From Mesomycoplasma neurolyticum (lineage in GTDB: Bacteria; Bacillota_I; Bacilli_A; Mycoplasmatales; Metamycoplasmataceae), in contig NZ_LR214951.1 in assembly GCF_900660485.1 (NCBI RefSeq), positions 868,001-932,000 on the forward strand: a stretch of DNA of 64,000 nucleotides, given 5' to 3'. The position numbers were made by a program, and so were the translations under genes. Positions 49,938 through 62,065 of the stretch are shown here, piece after piece; position 1 is the first letter of the stretch; each line of letters starts with the position of its first letter. A model generated the notes under the pieces. It saw nothing but the letters and a program-made list of their open reading frames with translations, did not search any database and was not told the origin of the DNA.

Positions 49938-50143
49938 TGAAAAAAAGAACTAAAAATAAAAAGTATATTCTTAGAAATTGAATTAAAGAATTAAAAAGAA
50001 TTAAATGGCCTGATGCACAAACATCAACTAAAAGCTTTATATATACAATACTTTTTGTTGTTTTTTTTGTTATTCTTTTTTTTATAATATCTATAATAGC
50101 AACATATTTATGAAGCAAAACAAATGTAGGGTTTGGTAATTAG
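49937..50143 (+). CDS. secE: Preprotein translocase subunit SecE
   Basis: 68 residues. N-terminal amphipathic ILRNWIKELKRIKWPDAQTSTKS is the SecE signature (K..WP), followed by one transmembrane helix (about 37-60). Stabilises SecY. ATG overlaps the rpmG stop by one base (TAATG); nusG starts 2 nt after its stop. Two TGA Trp codons. Confidence 0.93.
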
Positions 50144-50145
50144 TT

Positions 50146-50727
50146 ATGGAAAATAATACTTTTTTTAAATGATATATGGTTTCAACTATTTCTGGAAAAG
50201 AAGAAAAAGTTATTGAATCATTAAGAAATGTTGTTAGTTCAGAGATGCTAGAAGACATTTGTCAAGAAATTAAAATGTTTGTTAGACCACATTTAACATT
50301 AAAAGAATTACAAAAAAGAGCTTTAGGTCAGGAATTTAAAGTAAAAAAAGAAAATCTTTACAAAGGTTATATCTTTATAAAAATTCACATGACAGACAAA
50401 GCTTGATTTTTAATAAGAAATACACAGTATGTTACAGGGCTTGTTGGTTCATCAGGGAAGGGTGCCAAACCAACTCCTTTATCACAAAAACAAATTGATA
50501 AAATGTTTAAAAAAGAATTAGAAGAGTGAAAAAAATATGATATGGGTATTATTGATTCCCCTTTCAAACCAGGCTCTATTGTAGAAATTATTGAAGGACC
50601 TTTCAAAGGTGAAGAAGGACCTATTATTGAAGTGGATGACAAAGAACAAACAGCATTAGTTTCATTAGAAATTTTTGGTAAAAAAACTCCTACTAAAGTT
50701 AGCCACAATATTTTAAAATTAAAATAA
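50146..50727 (+). CDS. nusG: Transcription termination/antitermination factor NusG
   Basis: 193 residues. NGN domain: KWYMVSTISGKEEKVIESL, LYKGYIFIKIHMTDKAWFLIRNTQYVTGLVGSSGK; KOW domain: FKPGSIVEIIEGPFKGEEGPIIEVD and TKVSHNILKLK. Binds RNA polymerase and couples to the ribosome. A larger-than-usual insert (PHLTLKELQKRALGQEFKVKKEN, about 48-70) is typical of mycoplasma NusG. A terminator follows. Confidence 0.96.
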
Positions 50728-50730
50728 AAT

Positions 50731-50767
50731 AAAGTACAAATGCAGTATCTATTGCAGATGTACTTTT
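50731..50767 (+). terminator. Bidirectional terminator between nusG and nagA
   Basis: AAAGTACAnnTGCA (50731-50744) pairs with TGCAnnTGTACTTT (50753-50765), T run on the plus strand; A-rich left flank gives Ts for the minus strand. Confidence 0.7.
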
Positions 50768-50788
50768 TTATTACAAAATTTTTAAAAA

Positions 50789-51931
50789 CTAATTTTCATT
50801 TGTGTAATGTTTGTTATTGATAAAACTCATTTTTATATTAAAATTTTTATCAATTAATACAAAATTACCTTTTTGATTTAATTTTAAAGTTCCAAATTTA
50901 TTGGTTTTTTTAAATTTTTTAGCTATATTATAAGAAGAAAATAACACCATTTCACTTCATGTACAATTTGTCGCTTTATGAAAAACATTAAGTATTTTGT
51001 TATATGGCATTCCACTACCTGCAATTTTATTTTGATTTTTTAAATAAAAAATATCATTTTTTTTAGTTATTTCTAAAGGTCCTAATCAATAATCGCCATT
51101 TTCTAGACCTTTAGGTGATAAAGAGTCAGAAATAATAATTAAATTATTTTTATCAATATTTTTATAAGTAAAATTAATAATTTCTTTTGTAGTGTGGATT
51201 CCATCACTTATAAATTCAACTAAAAAATTTTTAGATAGTTTATTATTTAAAATAGTATTTACTAGCGATTCTTGTCTATGATCAAAAGATGAGCAACCAT
51301 TATAAAAATGTGTAAAAAAATCAAAAGTGTTTAAATTAAATTTTTTTGAAAAATCATAACAATTTGAATGTCCTATAGTATAGTAAAAATGTTTTTTAAA
51401 TTTTTTTAACAACTCATTATTGTTATTTTCAGGAGCAATAGCAATAATTGATTTAATTTTTTTATTTAAATTCAATTCATTTAAATGTTTTTCTTCAATA
51501 GGAATAATTAATTCTTCTTTATGTGCACCTTTTTTTTCTTTTGAAATAAAAGGGCCTTCTAAATATCAATTTAAAATTGATGTATTTTTTAAGTTTAATA
51601 AATTTTTAGAAATTTTTAAAATATTTTCTCAAGTATCAGTAACAGTAGTTATGTTAACTGCTGCTACACCTTCATGTTGATGAATTTTTTCAAGGTAATT
51701 TTCTAATTTATTTTGTCAATTTTCATTAACTATTTCTTGAAAAGAAAATCCATAACCTCCATGTGTATGTGAGTCAATAAAAGCAGGCATGAGAATAAGT
51801 TTTTTACAATCAATTCCTTTTTTGTTGGTTGTCCCTCTACCTATTTTAATTATTGTCCCTTTATCATCAACTTCTAAATAACCTAAAAATTGTTCATCTT
51901 TTGTAGTAATTAAAGCATTTTTATAAATCAT
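50789..51931 (-). CDS. nagA: N-acetylglucosamine-6-phosphate deacetylase
   Basis: 380 residues, several TGA Trp. Amidohydrolase fold: LMPAFIDSHTHGGYGFSF (metal HxH), EGPFISKEKKGAHKEE (metal Glu and substrate motif), YTIGHSNCYDFSKKF with the metal His, FFTHFYNGCSSFDHRQ, and IIISDSLSPKGL with the catalytic Asp. Converts GlcNAc-6-P to GlcN-6-P after PTS uptake, fitting ptsI two genes away. GGAG Shine-Dalgarno on the minus strand. nagB is not in the window. Confidence 0.93.
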
Positions 51932-51968
51932 AATTTCTCCATAATATTTTTATTTAAATTACAAATAT

Positions 51969-53783
51969 TTATTTTTTAAAAATTTTTTGACCTATTGTGA
52001 TGTATTCATTTATATAATTTTCGAGTTGTTTAAAAACAAAATTAAAAATATTTTCATCATGTAAATTAATTTTAGATTTTTTCAAAATATTTAAAGGTCA
52101 ATCAATATCTCCTAATTTTAGAAAATTATTTATATAGTTATCCATTATTTTGTTTTCTTTTAATTTATATCTTTGAAAAAAAATGCTAGCAATTAAAAAA
52201 CCAAAAGCATATTTACATAAATAAAAATTAGCATAAAAATGTGGCACATCTACAGCATGAATATATTTTTTTGTAAAACTAGATTTTTTAATTGCATATT
52301 TTTTTTCATTTTTTTTGTAAATTTCTACTAAATCACTAAAAGTTCCTATATTTTCATTTTTATCAATTTTATTATATATATCATATTCATAGTTTGATCA
52401 AAAAGTCGATTGATAAACAATTTCAAAAAAATTTTCAATATACTTAGATAGAATTTTGAACCTTAATTTTAAATTTGAAGCTTTTTCTATAAAATAATCA
52501 AAAAGTAATAATTCATTAAAACTAGAAGCAATTTCAGCTGTAAAAATAGGATATGATGAATTTTCTAAAGATTGTGATTTATTAGTAAAATATGTGTGAA
52601 GTGAATGTCCTAGTTCATGTGCTAAGGTAAAAACTGAATCTATTGTGTAATCTCAATTCATCAAAATAAAAATTTTATCCAATCCATAAGCTTCACTAAT
52701 AGAATAAGCACCTGAAATTTTATTTTTTGCTGAATGATAATCAATTCAATTTTCATCAAAAGCTTTTTTTACCATTGATATATATTCTTGACCCAATGGT
52801 TCAAAAGCAATAAGTAAAATTTTTTGTGCTTCTTCTATTGTGAATTTTTCTTTTGTGTTTATAAGGTCTAATCAATTATCATAAATTCTTGGTTTTCTTT
52901 TTAATTTTTTTGTAAAAAATATTTCATTGTACTTACGCATTTTTTTTAATAAAAAACTATTTTTGGATATTATAGAATATAAATTTTGCAAAATATTTTC
53001 ATCAATTTTTTCTTCTATTAATAATGAATCAATGCTTGTTTTGAAATTTCTTGCTTTTGCCATTACAGAAATCTTTGTAAAATGATCAATTAATAATTTA
53101 CTTAATGTTTCTTTATGTTTGTATTTACTATTGTAATAGTTATAAAACACTTCTTTTCTTATTTTTTCATTTTTTGATGTCATCAAAACATTAAAATTAT
53201 TTTCTGAAATAAAGATTTTTTTATTATTTTTTTGGATGCTTCCATAATCTATTTCAACATTTATTAAATTACTAAAATAATCTTCAAAATTTACTTCAGC
53301 TTTGTTTGTTTTTAATAAAAAATCTTCTATTTTGCTATCTAATTTATATTTTTGAATTTCGAAAATTTCAAGAAAATATTTTTTATATGACTTAAACATC
53401 TCTAATTTACTTCATTGTTTTAATTTTTCAATATTTTGCATTTCTTTGTTTATTTCTGAACCATTTTCTTCATAAATATCATTTAATTTATTTTCAAACT
53501 CTAAAATTAAATTATTTAATTTATCATCAACTAAATTTACATTTAATTTATTTGATAAATAATTATATATTCTATTAAAAATTAAATTATTTTCTTTTTC
53601 AATGTTTAAAAACTCTAAATAATTTTTAGGACTTTCATATTTTTTGTCTCTATACTCTAAAATTCTTCTTTTTTTAATAAGAAAAAATTCAATTTCTTCT
53701 TGAATTGAATTTTTTCTTATTAAACTTTCTAAGTCAAATTTATATTTATTTGGAATATCTTTGTATTTTTTGTAAAAAATCAT
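51969..53783 (-). CDS. pepF: Oligoendopeptidase F, M3B family
   Basis: 604 residues. Zinc motif [15 protein letters not shown] (HExxH) with downstream [14 protein letters not shown] supplying the Glu ligand; N-terminal helical region with [38 protein letters not shown] typical of M3B; C-terminal [18 protein letters not shown]. Cytosolic peptidase that cuts oligopeptides. Its ATG directly abuts the ptsI stop (no spacer), so it is in the ptsI operon. Very AT-rich, with about eight TGA Trp. Confidence 0.93.
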
Positions 53784-55517
53784 TTATTTTTGAAAAAATT
53801 CTTTCATTAATTTTTTAACTTCAACTTCATTTTCAGCATTAATTGCTTTATGCATTAAAATATGAGCGTCTTTAAAATTAATTTCAGAAATAAGTTTTCT
53901 AGCTTCTAAAATAGAAGATGCAGACATAGAGAATTCGTCTAATCCCATTCCAAGTAATAATGGAATAGCACTAATATCACCAGCCATTTCACCACACATA
54001 CCAACTCATTTGCCAGCTTTATGTGCTCCATCAATTGTCATTTTAATTAATCTTAAAATTGAAGGATTTAGTGGCTGATATAAATAAGAAACTTTTTCAT
54101 TCATTCTATCCGCAGCCATAGAATATTGCATTAAATCATTAGTTCCAATTGAAACAAAGTCTGCATAACGACAAAATTGTTCAGTTAAAACTGCTGCTGC
54201 TGGTGTTTCAACCATCATACCAACTTCAATTTTATTATGTAAAATTAAACCTTCATTAATAAGTTCTTGTTTTACATCATCAAAAATTTCTTTAGCTTTT
54301 TTAAATTCATCAACTGTTGAAATCATAGGAAACATAATAGCTAAATTTCCATAAACTGATGCTCTTATTAATGCTCTTAATTGATCTCTGAATACATTTT
54401 GTTTGTCCAATGATAACCTAATAGCTCTATAGCCTAAAAATGGATTCATTTCATATGGGAATTGAAAATATTCTAAAGTTTTATCTCCACCAATATCTAG
54501 TGTTCTAACAACAACTTGTTTGTTATTCATGTCCTTTAAGACTTTAGCATAATTTTCAAATTGTTCCTCTTCGGTTGGTCAATCTTTTGAATCCATATAT
54601 AAAAATTCACTTCTAAATAATCCAATTGCTTCTGCACCAAATTTAATAGCAGCATCACTATCTTTTGGTGAACCAATGTTTGCAGCGATTATAACTTTAT
54701 GTCTATCTTTTGTAATTGTTGTTTTATCTCTAAACTTCTCAAGTTCTTTTTTATAGTTTTCATATTCAAAATATTTTTGCTGAAATGCTTCAATTTCTTT
54801 TTCGGTTGGATTAATAACTAATTCGCCTGTTGTTCCATTTATAGCAACTACATCAACATTATTAACAAGTTTTGTAATATTTTCTAAACCTAAAATAGCT
54901 GGAATTTCAAGTGTTCTTGCCATAATTGCTGAGTGTGATGTTTTACCACCTATGTTTGTTAAAAAACCTCTAACATATTTTTTATTTAATTGTGCAGTTT
55001 CTGAAGGTGTTAAATCATGAGCAACAATCACAACTTCATGATCAATAGCTGATAAATCAATTATTTCAATATTTAAAAGATTCTTGATAACTCTGTTTCA
55101 AACATCATGAATATCAGCAGCACGTTCTTTCATATATTCATCATCAAAATTTTGAAACATTTTTCTATGAAATTCTTTAACTTGAAAAACAGCATGTGCT
55201 GAATGAAGCCCTTTTTCATTAATTAAATTTTTCATTTCATCAATAAGACTTGGGTCATTTGCTATCAAAATGTGAGCATCAAAAATTTCTAACTCTTCAT
55301 TTGATAATGTTTTAGAAGCTTTTTCTTTTATTTGTTCAATTTGCAAAATAGATTTTTCTATAGCTTTTTCTAATTTTACAATTTCTTCTTCTTTGTTTTC
55401 GATTAAATCAACTAATTCTAAAGCTTTTTCAACTTCATTGTTTTCATCTTCAATTTTAAAAATTTTTGCAACTGCTATACCTTTTGAAGCAGCGATTCCT
55501 TTAATTATTCGTGACAT
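53784..55517 (-). CDS. ptsI: Phosphoenolpyruvate-protein phosphotransferase (PTS enzyme I)
   Basis: 577 residues. [19 protein letters not shown] contains the phosphorylated His (about residue 190); PEP-binding domain with [52 protein letters not shown] and the C-terminal [17 protein letters not shown] and GMCGEMAGD. First step of sugar uptake, passing phosphate from PEP to HPr. Codon usage is less AT-biased than pepF. AAGGAG precedes the minus-strand ATG. Upstream tyrS ends 17 nt away. Confidence 0.97.
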
Positions 55518-55534
55518 TTCATCTCCTTATTAAA

Positions 55535-56785
55535 TTATTTTTCTAAAAATTTGACTAAATAATAATTTTTTTTACCTTTTTTTATTAAAGAATATTTACC
55601 ATCAAATTCCTTGTTTAATAATACATTATTTTCAGTAGTAATATTACTATTATTAAATTTTAATGCATTTTTTTCAATAAATTCTCTCATTTCTCTTTTA
55701 GAAACAACAATTTTATGCTTAATTAAAAAATCAGATAAATTTTCATTCATTGTTGCGCTAAAACATGGTATTGCATTTTCTAGTTGTGCTAAATCATTTG
55801 TTGTTAGTAAACTGAAATCTTGATTGTTAAACAAGATATCACTAATTTTTATAGCGTTATTTGCTTCTTGAGCGCCATGAATATCTTTAACAACTTCAAA
55901 AGCTAAAGTTTTTTGAGCAATTTTGAGTTTTTTTTGCTCATCATGTCTAAACATAATATTACTAATTTCATCTAGTGATAAAAATGTTAAATATTTTAGT
56001 AATTTTTCCACTTCTAAATCTTCTTGGTTGACTAAAAATTGATATAACATAAAAGGCGAAGTTAATTTGGGATCTAATCAAAGCGAACCACCCCCTGTTG
56101 ATTTGCCGAATTTCACATTGTTTTTATCTGTTAATAAATTTGTAGTTATAGCAAAACTATTTGATTCTTCACCATAATTTTTTTTAATCATTTCAATTCC
56201 ACTTGTGATATTACCTCATTGGTCAGAACCACCTAATTGTCCTTTTATATCAAAGTGTTTATATAAATAACAAAAGTCTCATGATTGAATAAGTTGATAA
56301 CTAAATTCTGTAAATGATAACCCTTTGTCAATTCTATTTGCAATTGATTCTTTAGCTAACATATAACTAATATTTACATTTTTACCAACATCACGTAAAA
56401 AGTCCAAAACATTCATATCTTTATAAATTTCAAGATTATCAAAAACTTTTAGATTAAATTTTTGCAATTGTTTAATAATAGCATTTTTATTTTCTAAAAG
56501 TTTAGCTTGGTCAAGCAAAACTCTTTCTTTGCTTTTGAAAGATGGATCACCAATCATACCTGTTGCTCCACCGACAATTGCTAAAATTTTAATCCCAATG
56601 TTTTGAAATCTTTTCAAAGTACAAATTTGGATATAATTTCCCAAATGTAAACTAATAGCCGTTGGATCAAAACCAGCATAAATTCCTTCAAAATTTTTTA
56701 AATTTAAAAATTTTTCTTCACTAGAAATATTGTTTAAAATACCTCTATTTTTTAGTTCTTTTAAGAATTCTTTTTTTTGTTTCAT
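55535..56785 (-). CDS. tyrS: Tyrosyl-tRNA synthetase
   Basis: 416 residues with TGA Trp. Class I: GIYAGFDPTAISLHLGNYIQI (HIGH equivalent HLGN), GGATGMIGDPS, FTEFSYQLIQSWDF, QLGGSDQWGNI, and KFGKSTGGG as the KMSKS equivalent. C-terminal S4-like domain with VVSKREMREFIEKNALKFNN. Possibly first gene of the tyrS-ptsI-pepF unit; promoter TATAAT on the minus strand at 56826-56821. Divergent from degV. Confidence 0.96.
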
Positions 56786-56838
56786 AATTACTTTCTAAAA
56801 TCTTTAATAATATAATCAATATTATAAAACAAAAAAAT

Positions 56839-56847
56839 TGTTATAAT
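56839..56847 (+). promoter_or_regulatory. Extended -10 promoter of degV
   Basis: TGTTATAAT, 9 nt before the ATG; no Shine-Dalgarno, predicted leaderless. Confidence 0.6.
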
Positions 56848-56856
56848 ACATTAATT

Positions 56857-57711
56857 ATGAAAATAGCAATTATAATTGATTCATCAACAGGCCTAACAAA
56901 AGAAGAAGCACAAAAACACAATTTATACTATTTACCACTTTGTATAAATATAGATGATAAAGAATATTTAGATGGAGTTGATTTAGTTTCTGAAGAAGTT
57001 TTTGGTTTAATTAATAAAAACTCTAAAGTTTTTACTTCAGCAACGCCAATTGGAATGGCTTTAGAACTTATTGAAAAATTAAAAAAAGAATATGACAAAA
57101 TTATTATATATCCAATCAGTCATAAACTTTCATCACAATATTCTAATTTAGCAGCTGCTTTTGCTAATGATGAAAAAGTTCATGTTGTAAAATCTAACAA
57201 AATATCAGCATTAATAATTTTAGACATTATAAGATTTAAAAATAATTTAAAAAACAACACGCCTTTAACAGAAGCACTTCAAAAGTTAGAAGAAAATTTT
57301 GAAGGTGATGTTTGTTTAGTTCCGAAATATAATGATGCATTAGTGAGAGGTGGTAGATTATCACCTTCCGCTGCTTCTATTGCAAAACTATTAAAAATTG
57401 TTCCTATTATTCAATTTAAAGAAGGAGCTTTAGAAAAAAGAGGTAAAGGAAGAATTTTTCATAGAGCTCTTATAAATACATATAAAGAAGTTTATGAGCA
57501 AAATCCAAATTACAAAACATTTCTTATTCATTCAAACAATCCAGAAATAAACGATTTAAAAGCTAAATTGCAAGATATCTCACATAACAAAATTCAAATT
57601 TTTAAAATTCCTAATGTTGTTTCAATTCATACATGAGTTGAAGCTGTTGTTTTAGTTCATGTAAACTGAACAGAAGATGAAATAGAAGAAGCTACAAAAA
57701 TATTCTCTTAA
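56857..57711 (+). CDS. DegV family fatty-acid-binding protein
   Basis: 284 residues. IAIIIDSSTGLTKEEAQKHNLYYLPL with the DSS/T motif, FTSATPIGMALELIEKL (the TSxP-type lipid-binding motif), IIYPISHKLSSQYSNLAAA, VRGGRLSPSAASIAKLLKIVPII. DegV/FakB proteins bind fatty acids and present them to the kinase FakA; no fakA is nearby. A hinge W near residue 261 is TGA. The stop lies in a small AAAGC/GCTTT hairpin. Confidence 0.93.
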
Positions 57712-57729
57712 AGCCCAAGCTTTTTTATA
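57710..57729 (+). terminator. Weak terminator after degV
   Basis: Five-bp stem AAAGC (57710-57714) / GCTTT (57719-57723) followed by TTTATA; short, so uncertain. Confidence 0.4.
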
Positions 57730-57805
57730 AAAAAAACATTTTTTCCTATTTTTATTTATTTTTTTAGAATTTTTTTTAAAAAAACTATTTTGTTTTGGAG
57801 GAAAA

Positions 57806-58438
57806 ATGGAAATTTATAAAATAGGAAAAATTGTTTCAAAAAATAAAAATTATATTATTTTAGATAAAGGTGGAATAGGCTATATTATTTATGTAGCAAA
57901 TACTGAAATTTATAATAAAGGTGAAGTAAGAAAAGTTTTTGTTTTTAATTGAGAAAATGAATATACAAAAACAACTTATGGTTTTGATAATATGAAAGAA
58001 AGAATATTGTTTGAAGATTTACTTTCAATTAATGGAATTGGACCCAAAGTCGCTTTATCTTTTTTAAAAGAGGGTTGAGAAAAATGCTCACTATTAATTT
58101 CAGAAGGCAATGAAGAAAAAATAGCAAAAATCCCTTATATTAGCAATAAAATTGCCAAACAAATTGTTTTTCAATTTCAAAATAAATATTTAAAAGTGTT
58201 ACAAAATTATTCAAAAAATTTACCAAATACCAATGAAATAGATAACATAATTAATATAAATAAAAATAATTTAGATGACAAAGTTGCTTTTGAATTAAAA
58301 GATACATTAAAAATTTTAGGCTTTAAAACTAAGCAAATTGATCTAGCAATTTCTAGCATCAAACCAAATGATAATTTTGAATTATTAGTAGAAGAAGCAA
58401 TAAAAATAATTTCAAGTGCAAGAGAATTTAGAAATTAG
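57806..58438 (+). CDS. ruvA: Holliday junction DNA helicase subunit RuvA
   Basis: 210 residues. OB-fold start [50 protein letters not shown] with the first helix-hairpin-helix, [22 protein letters not shown] with a degenerate second one, and a C-terminal UBA-like domain ([24 protein letters not shown]). GGAGG Shine-Dalgarno. The 3' end overlaps ruvB by 23 nt. No ruvC here, as in other mollicutes; the potential resolvase ruvX is at 41 kb. Confidence 0.93.
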
Positions 58439-59369
58439 ACCTAAAAATTTTAAAGAATTTATTGGTCAAGAAAAAATAGTTAAAACATTAAAAGTTTTAA
58501 TAAATTCATCAAAAAAAAGAAACAAACCACTAGATCATATATTACTATATGGTCCACCAGGTCTTGGAAAAACCACTTTAGCTAAAATAATTTCAGCAGA
58601 AATAAATAGCAATATTAAATTTATTCAAGGCTCGCTAGTGGAAAAAAAATCAGATATTTTAACTATATTCAGCTCTATAAAAAAAGGGGATATTATTTTT
58701 ATTGATGAAATACATTCAATAAATAAAAATATTGAAGAATTATTCTATACTGCAATGGAAGAATATGTTATAGATGTTCAAATCGGTTTAGAAGGCGAAA
58801 GTAAAATTATGAGAATGAAATTACCGACATTTACAATTATAGGAGCCACTACAAAAGTTGATAAAATCTCACAACCTTTAAAAGATCGTTTTGGCTTTGT
58901 TGGTAAATTAAATTTTTATAATAATAATGAAATGGTTCAAATCTTCAAAAACACATTAATAATGTTAAAATTAAAAATAAGTTTAGAATGAATTCACTAT
59001 TTAATTACATTTGTTAATTGCACACCTAGAATTGCGATAAACCTCTTAAAAAGAATAAGAGATTTTTCTATATATGAAAATGCAACATTGATTGAAAAAG
59101 AAATAATTGATAAAACATTAGAAAATATCGGACTTTATAAATACGGTTTAACAAATTTACATCTTGAATATTTAAAACTTTTAAATGATGTTTTTAAAAA
59201 TAAAAGTGTTTCATTGAATGTATTATCAGGTATTTTAAAAGAATCAAAAGAAAATTTAATTAATAATATTGAACCCAAATTATTAGAATTAAATTTAATA
59301 GAGAAAACTAGCAAAGGAAGAAAAATTACTTATCAGGGTTGTGAATACATAATAAAAAATAATTTTTAG
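58416..59369 (+). CDS. ruvB: Holliday junction branch-migration ATPase RuvB
   Basis: 317 residues from GTG 58416, inside the ruvA end; there is no ATG near the conserved [15 protein letters not shown] start. LDHILLYGPPGLGKTTLAKIISAE (Walker A), IIFIDEIHSINKNIEELFYTAMEE (Walker B), ALTVDVQIG-like VIDVQIGLE, FTIIGATTKVDKISQPLKDRFGFV (sensor 1 and arginine finger region), winged-helix C-domain ending KGRKITYQGCEYI. Hexameric motor acting with RuvA. Translational coupling with ruvA by a 23-nt overlap. Confidence 0.95.
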
Positions 59370-59426
59370 TTTAAAAAATATTGAAATTTTTTTATTTTTT
59401 CTTAAATTTATAATATAATTTAAAAC

Positions 59427-59432
59427 TATAAT
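59427..59432 (+). promoter_or_regulatory. -10 element of secDF
   Basis: TATAAT 6 nt before the ATG at 59439 (a second TATAAT at 59414-59419 would give a short leader). Confidence 0.45.
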
Positions 59433-59438
59433 ATTATT

Positions 59439-62042
59439 ATGATTAAAAGATTTTTAAGTAAAATTTTTTCACCAAAAAATTGAAAAAGATGATTGATTCT
59501 CTTTTTCACTTTTTCTTTTGCTTTTACATCAATATTTTTGGGTTCAAATTACTATGTTTCAAAAAACATCAACAAATCTATTGAATATGGTGGTGGCGCA
59601 GAAGTTTTGATTCAAGTAGTTGATTCAAAAACAAATGATAAAACAAAAATTTCTGATGAGAAATTAAGCCGTGTTGATAAAGCGATTTTTGAAAGATTAG
59701 CTGGTGATGGCGGACTGAATGGTACTCAAGTTTCTATTGAGGGTGAAGGTAGAATAAGAGTTTCAAGAAGTGGGATTGAAACAAATGATGAAATTAATAA
59801 TTTTGTTAATGAAATAATTTCAAAGCAAAGAATAATTTTAACTGATATAAATGGAAACCCTATTTTTTATAATGGGGTTTTTAGGAATGATATTAAAATT
59901 GATTTTAGTAATAAAGATGAAATTGAAAATTTAGATGAATCTTTATATGTTCCACCATTTAAACAAGGTTCTGCAAAAGAACAATTAGATCAAAATGGAG
60001 GACATCAAATTCAAATTAGTTTAGAAGATAAAAAAGCTAGACTTGAATGAACTAAAGCAACAAAATTCATTTCAGAACAACCTAATAATGTAATTTTAAT
60101 TTGACAAAATTACAAAAATTATTTATTAAAAGCTGCGGATGATTTTCCAGAACAATGAAAAAATTCCGGATTTGATCCTTATGTGTTTGCTCATGTAAAT
60201 GAAAGTTTAATTAAATCTACAGAAGGAAATAAAAATTTAACACCAACATTAAAAGAGAGTGAAATCAATGCTAAAAATTATTTAGTATCATCAGCATCTG
60301 TTGCCACTTCTTTATCAGGTGAAACATTTGTAATTCAAGGTAAATTTACAAATGCTGAAGCTAAACAATTAGCATTAAACATTAATTATGGTATAGATGA
60401 TTATTCATTAAAATTTTTATCTTCTTCATTTGTTCAAAAAGAACTAGGGGAAAATTCTTTTAATTTAGCTTTAATTGCTGGTGCTATTTCAATTGTTTTA
60501 ATTGCTATTTTTATGATAATAAATTATGGGTTATTAGGTGTATTAACTACAATTTCACTAAGTTTATATATCTTTTTAACTTTATTGTTTTTTACAATAG
60601 TTCGTGGTGAATATTCACCATCATCTATTGCTGCTTTAATTATTGGGATAGGAATGTCTGTTGATGCCAATATTATTTCGTTCGAAAGATTAAAAAAAGA
60701 AATTTATAATAAATCAAGCACGATAAAGGCAAATGCACACTCAAATAAATTATCTTTTAGCACGATTATGGATTCCAATATTACTACATTTTTAGTTGCT
60801 ATTGTTTTATTTTTCTTTGGAACAAAAGAAATTAAATCTTTTGCTATAACTCTTATATTCTCTATTTTCTTCACATTGCTAATGATGCTATTTTTTACAA
60901 GGCAAATGACAAACATTTTAGTTAAAACCGGTGTTTTTAACAAAAGATTATGATTATTAGGTGTTAATAAAAAATATATTAAATATTATTCAGAAGGTTA
61001 TGTTAGTGTTTGGGAAAGACCGAATTATAATTCTAAGACTAAATACTTTATGTTTGCTATTTTAGCCTTTGTTGTAATATCTTTAATTGTTTTTATAATT
61101 TTTGGTATAATTAATAAAAAAATATTTGGAGGTTTTGTTTTATCACTTGAATTTAGTGGGGGTACTAATTTATTGATTGAAACACAAAATCTAGACATAG
61201 GCGGATTATCATTTGAAAAAGCTAATAATATAAAAGATTTTTTAGTTAGAGAACAACTTATTGCTAATGCTAATGATATTTCGATTAATAAAGTTGATTC
61301 AATTAATGATTTTTATCAAATTGTGGTGAAAACACAACAAGAAATTACTAATAATTTAACTTTAATTAATAATAAATTAAATGATAATTTTGACAATATT
61401 AAAACAATAAATTATAGTATTTCTTCTGATGAAGCAAGAAATTTAGTTAAAAATGCATTTACCTCTGTTTTAATTGCATTAGCTGTTGTTTCAGTGTATA
61501 TTTTAATAAGAATGCAATGAACTTTTTCAATCGCTGCTATTTTATCATTAACTTTAAATGTTATTATAGTTCTTCTATTTTTCACACTTACAAGACTAAC
61601 AATTTCACCAATTTTTGTAGCAGGTATTTTATCAATTATAGGATATTCAATTAATGATACAATTGTTGTATTTGATAGAATAAAAGAATTAACATCCAAG
61701 TTAGAATACAAAAATTATTATGATAAAACAGAATTAAAACTTATCGTAAATAATGCAATAAAAGACACAATAAAAAGATCTATTTTCACTTCTTTAACAA
61801 CAATTACAATAATAATTGTGCTAATGATATTTAAAGATTCTACAAATATTTTCTTTAATATTGCTTTATTAGTTGGAATATCTTTTGGAACTTTTTCATC
61901 TTTATTTGTAGCAACAAATATTTGATTATTTGTTGAAATAATAAGAAACAAAAATAAGAAAAAAAGAATTGATAAAAACTACTGAAATACTCAAAAAATT
62001 AACGAACAAACATTTACTGCTATCAATGATTTTAATAAGTAA
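59439..62042 (+). CDS. secDF: Protein translocase SecDF (fused SecD and SecF)
   Basis: 867 residues. SecD half: first membrane helix (about 18-38), periplasmic-side domain, then helices from about 345 with LIIGIGMSVDANIISFERLKKEI, the SecD D-A-N motif. SecF half from about 530: FVLSLEFSGGTNLLIE, helices, and VAGILSIIGYSINDTIVVFDRIKE with TISVFDR-type motif. Fusion is as in Bacillus. Uses the membrane potential to pull exported proteins. Complements SecA, SecE and SecY, all in the window. Several Trp are TGA. Confidence 0.95.
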
Positions 62043-62065
62043 TTTTTTGAATAAAAAAGGAAATT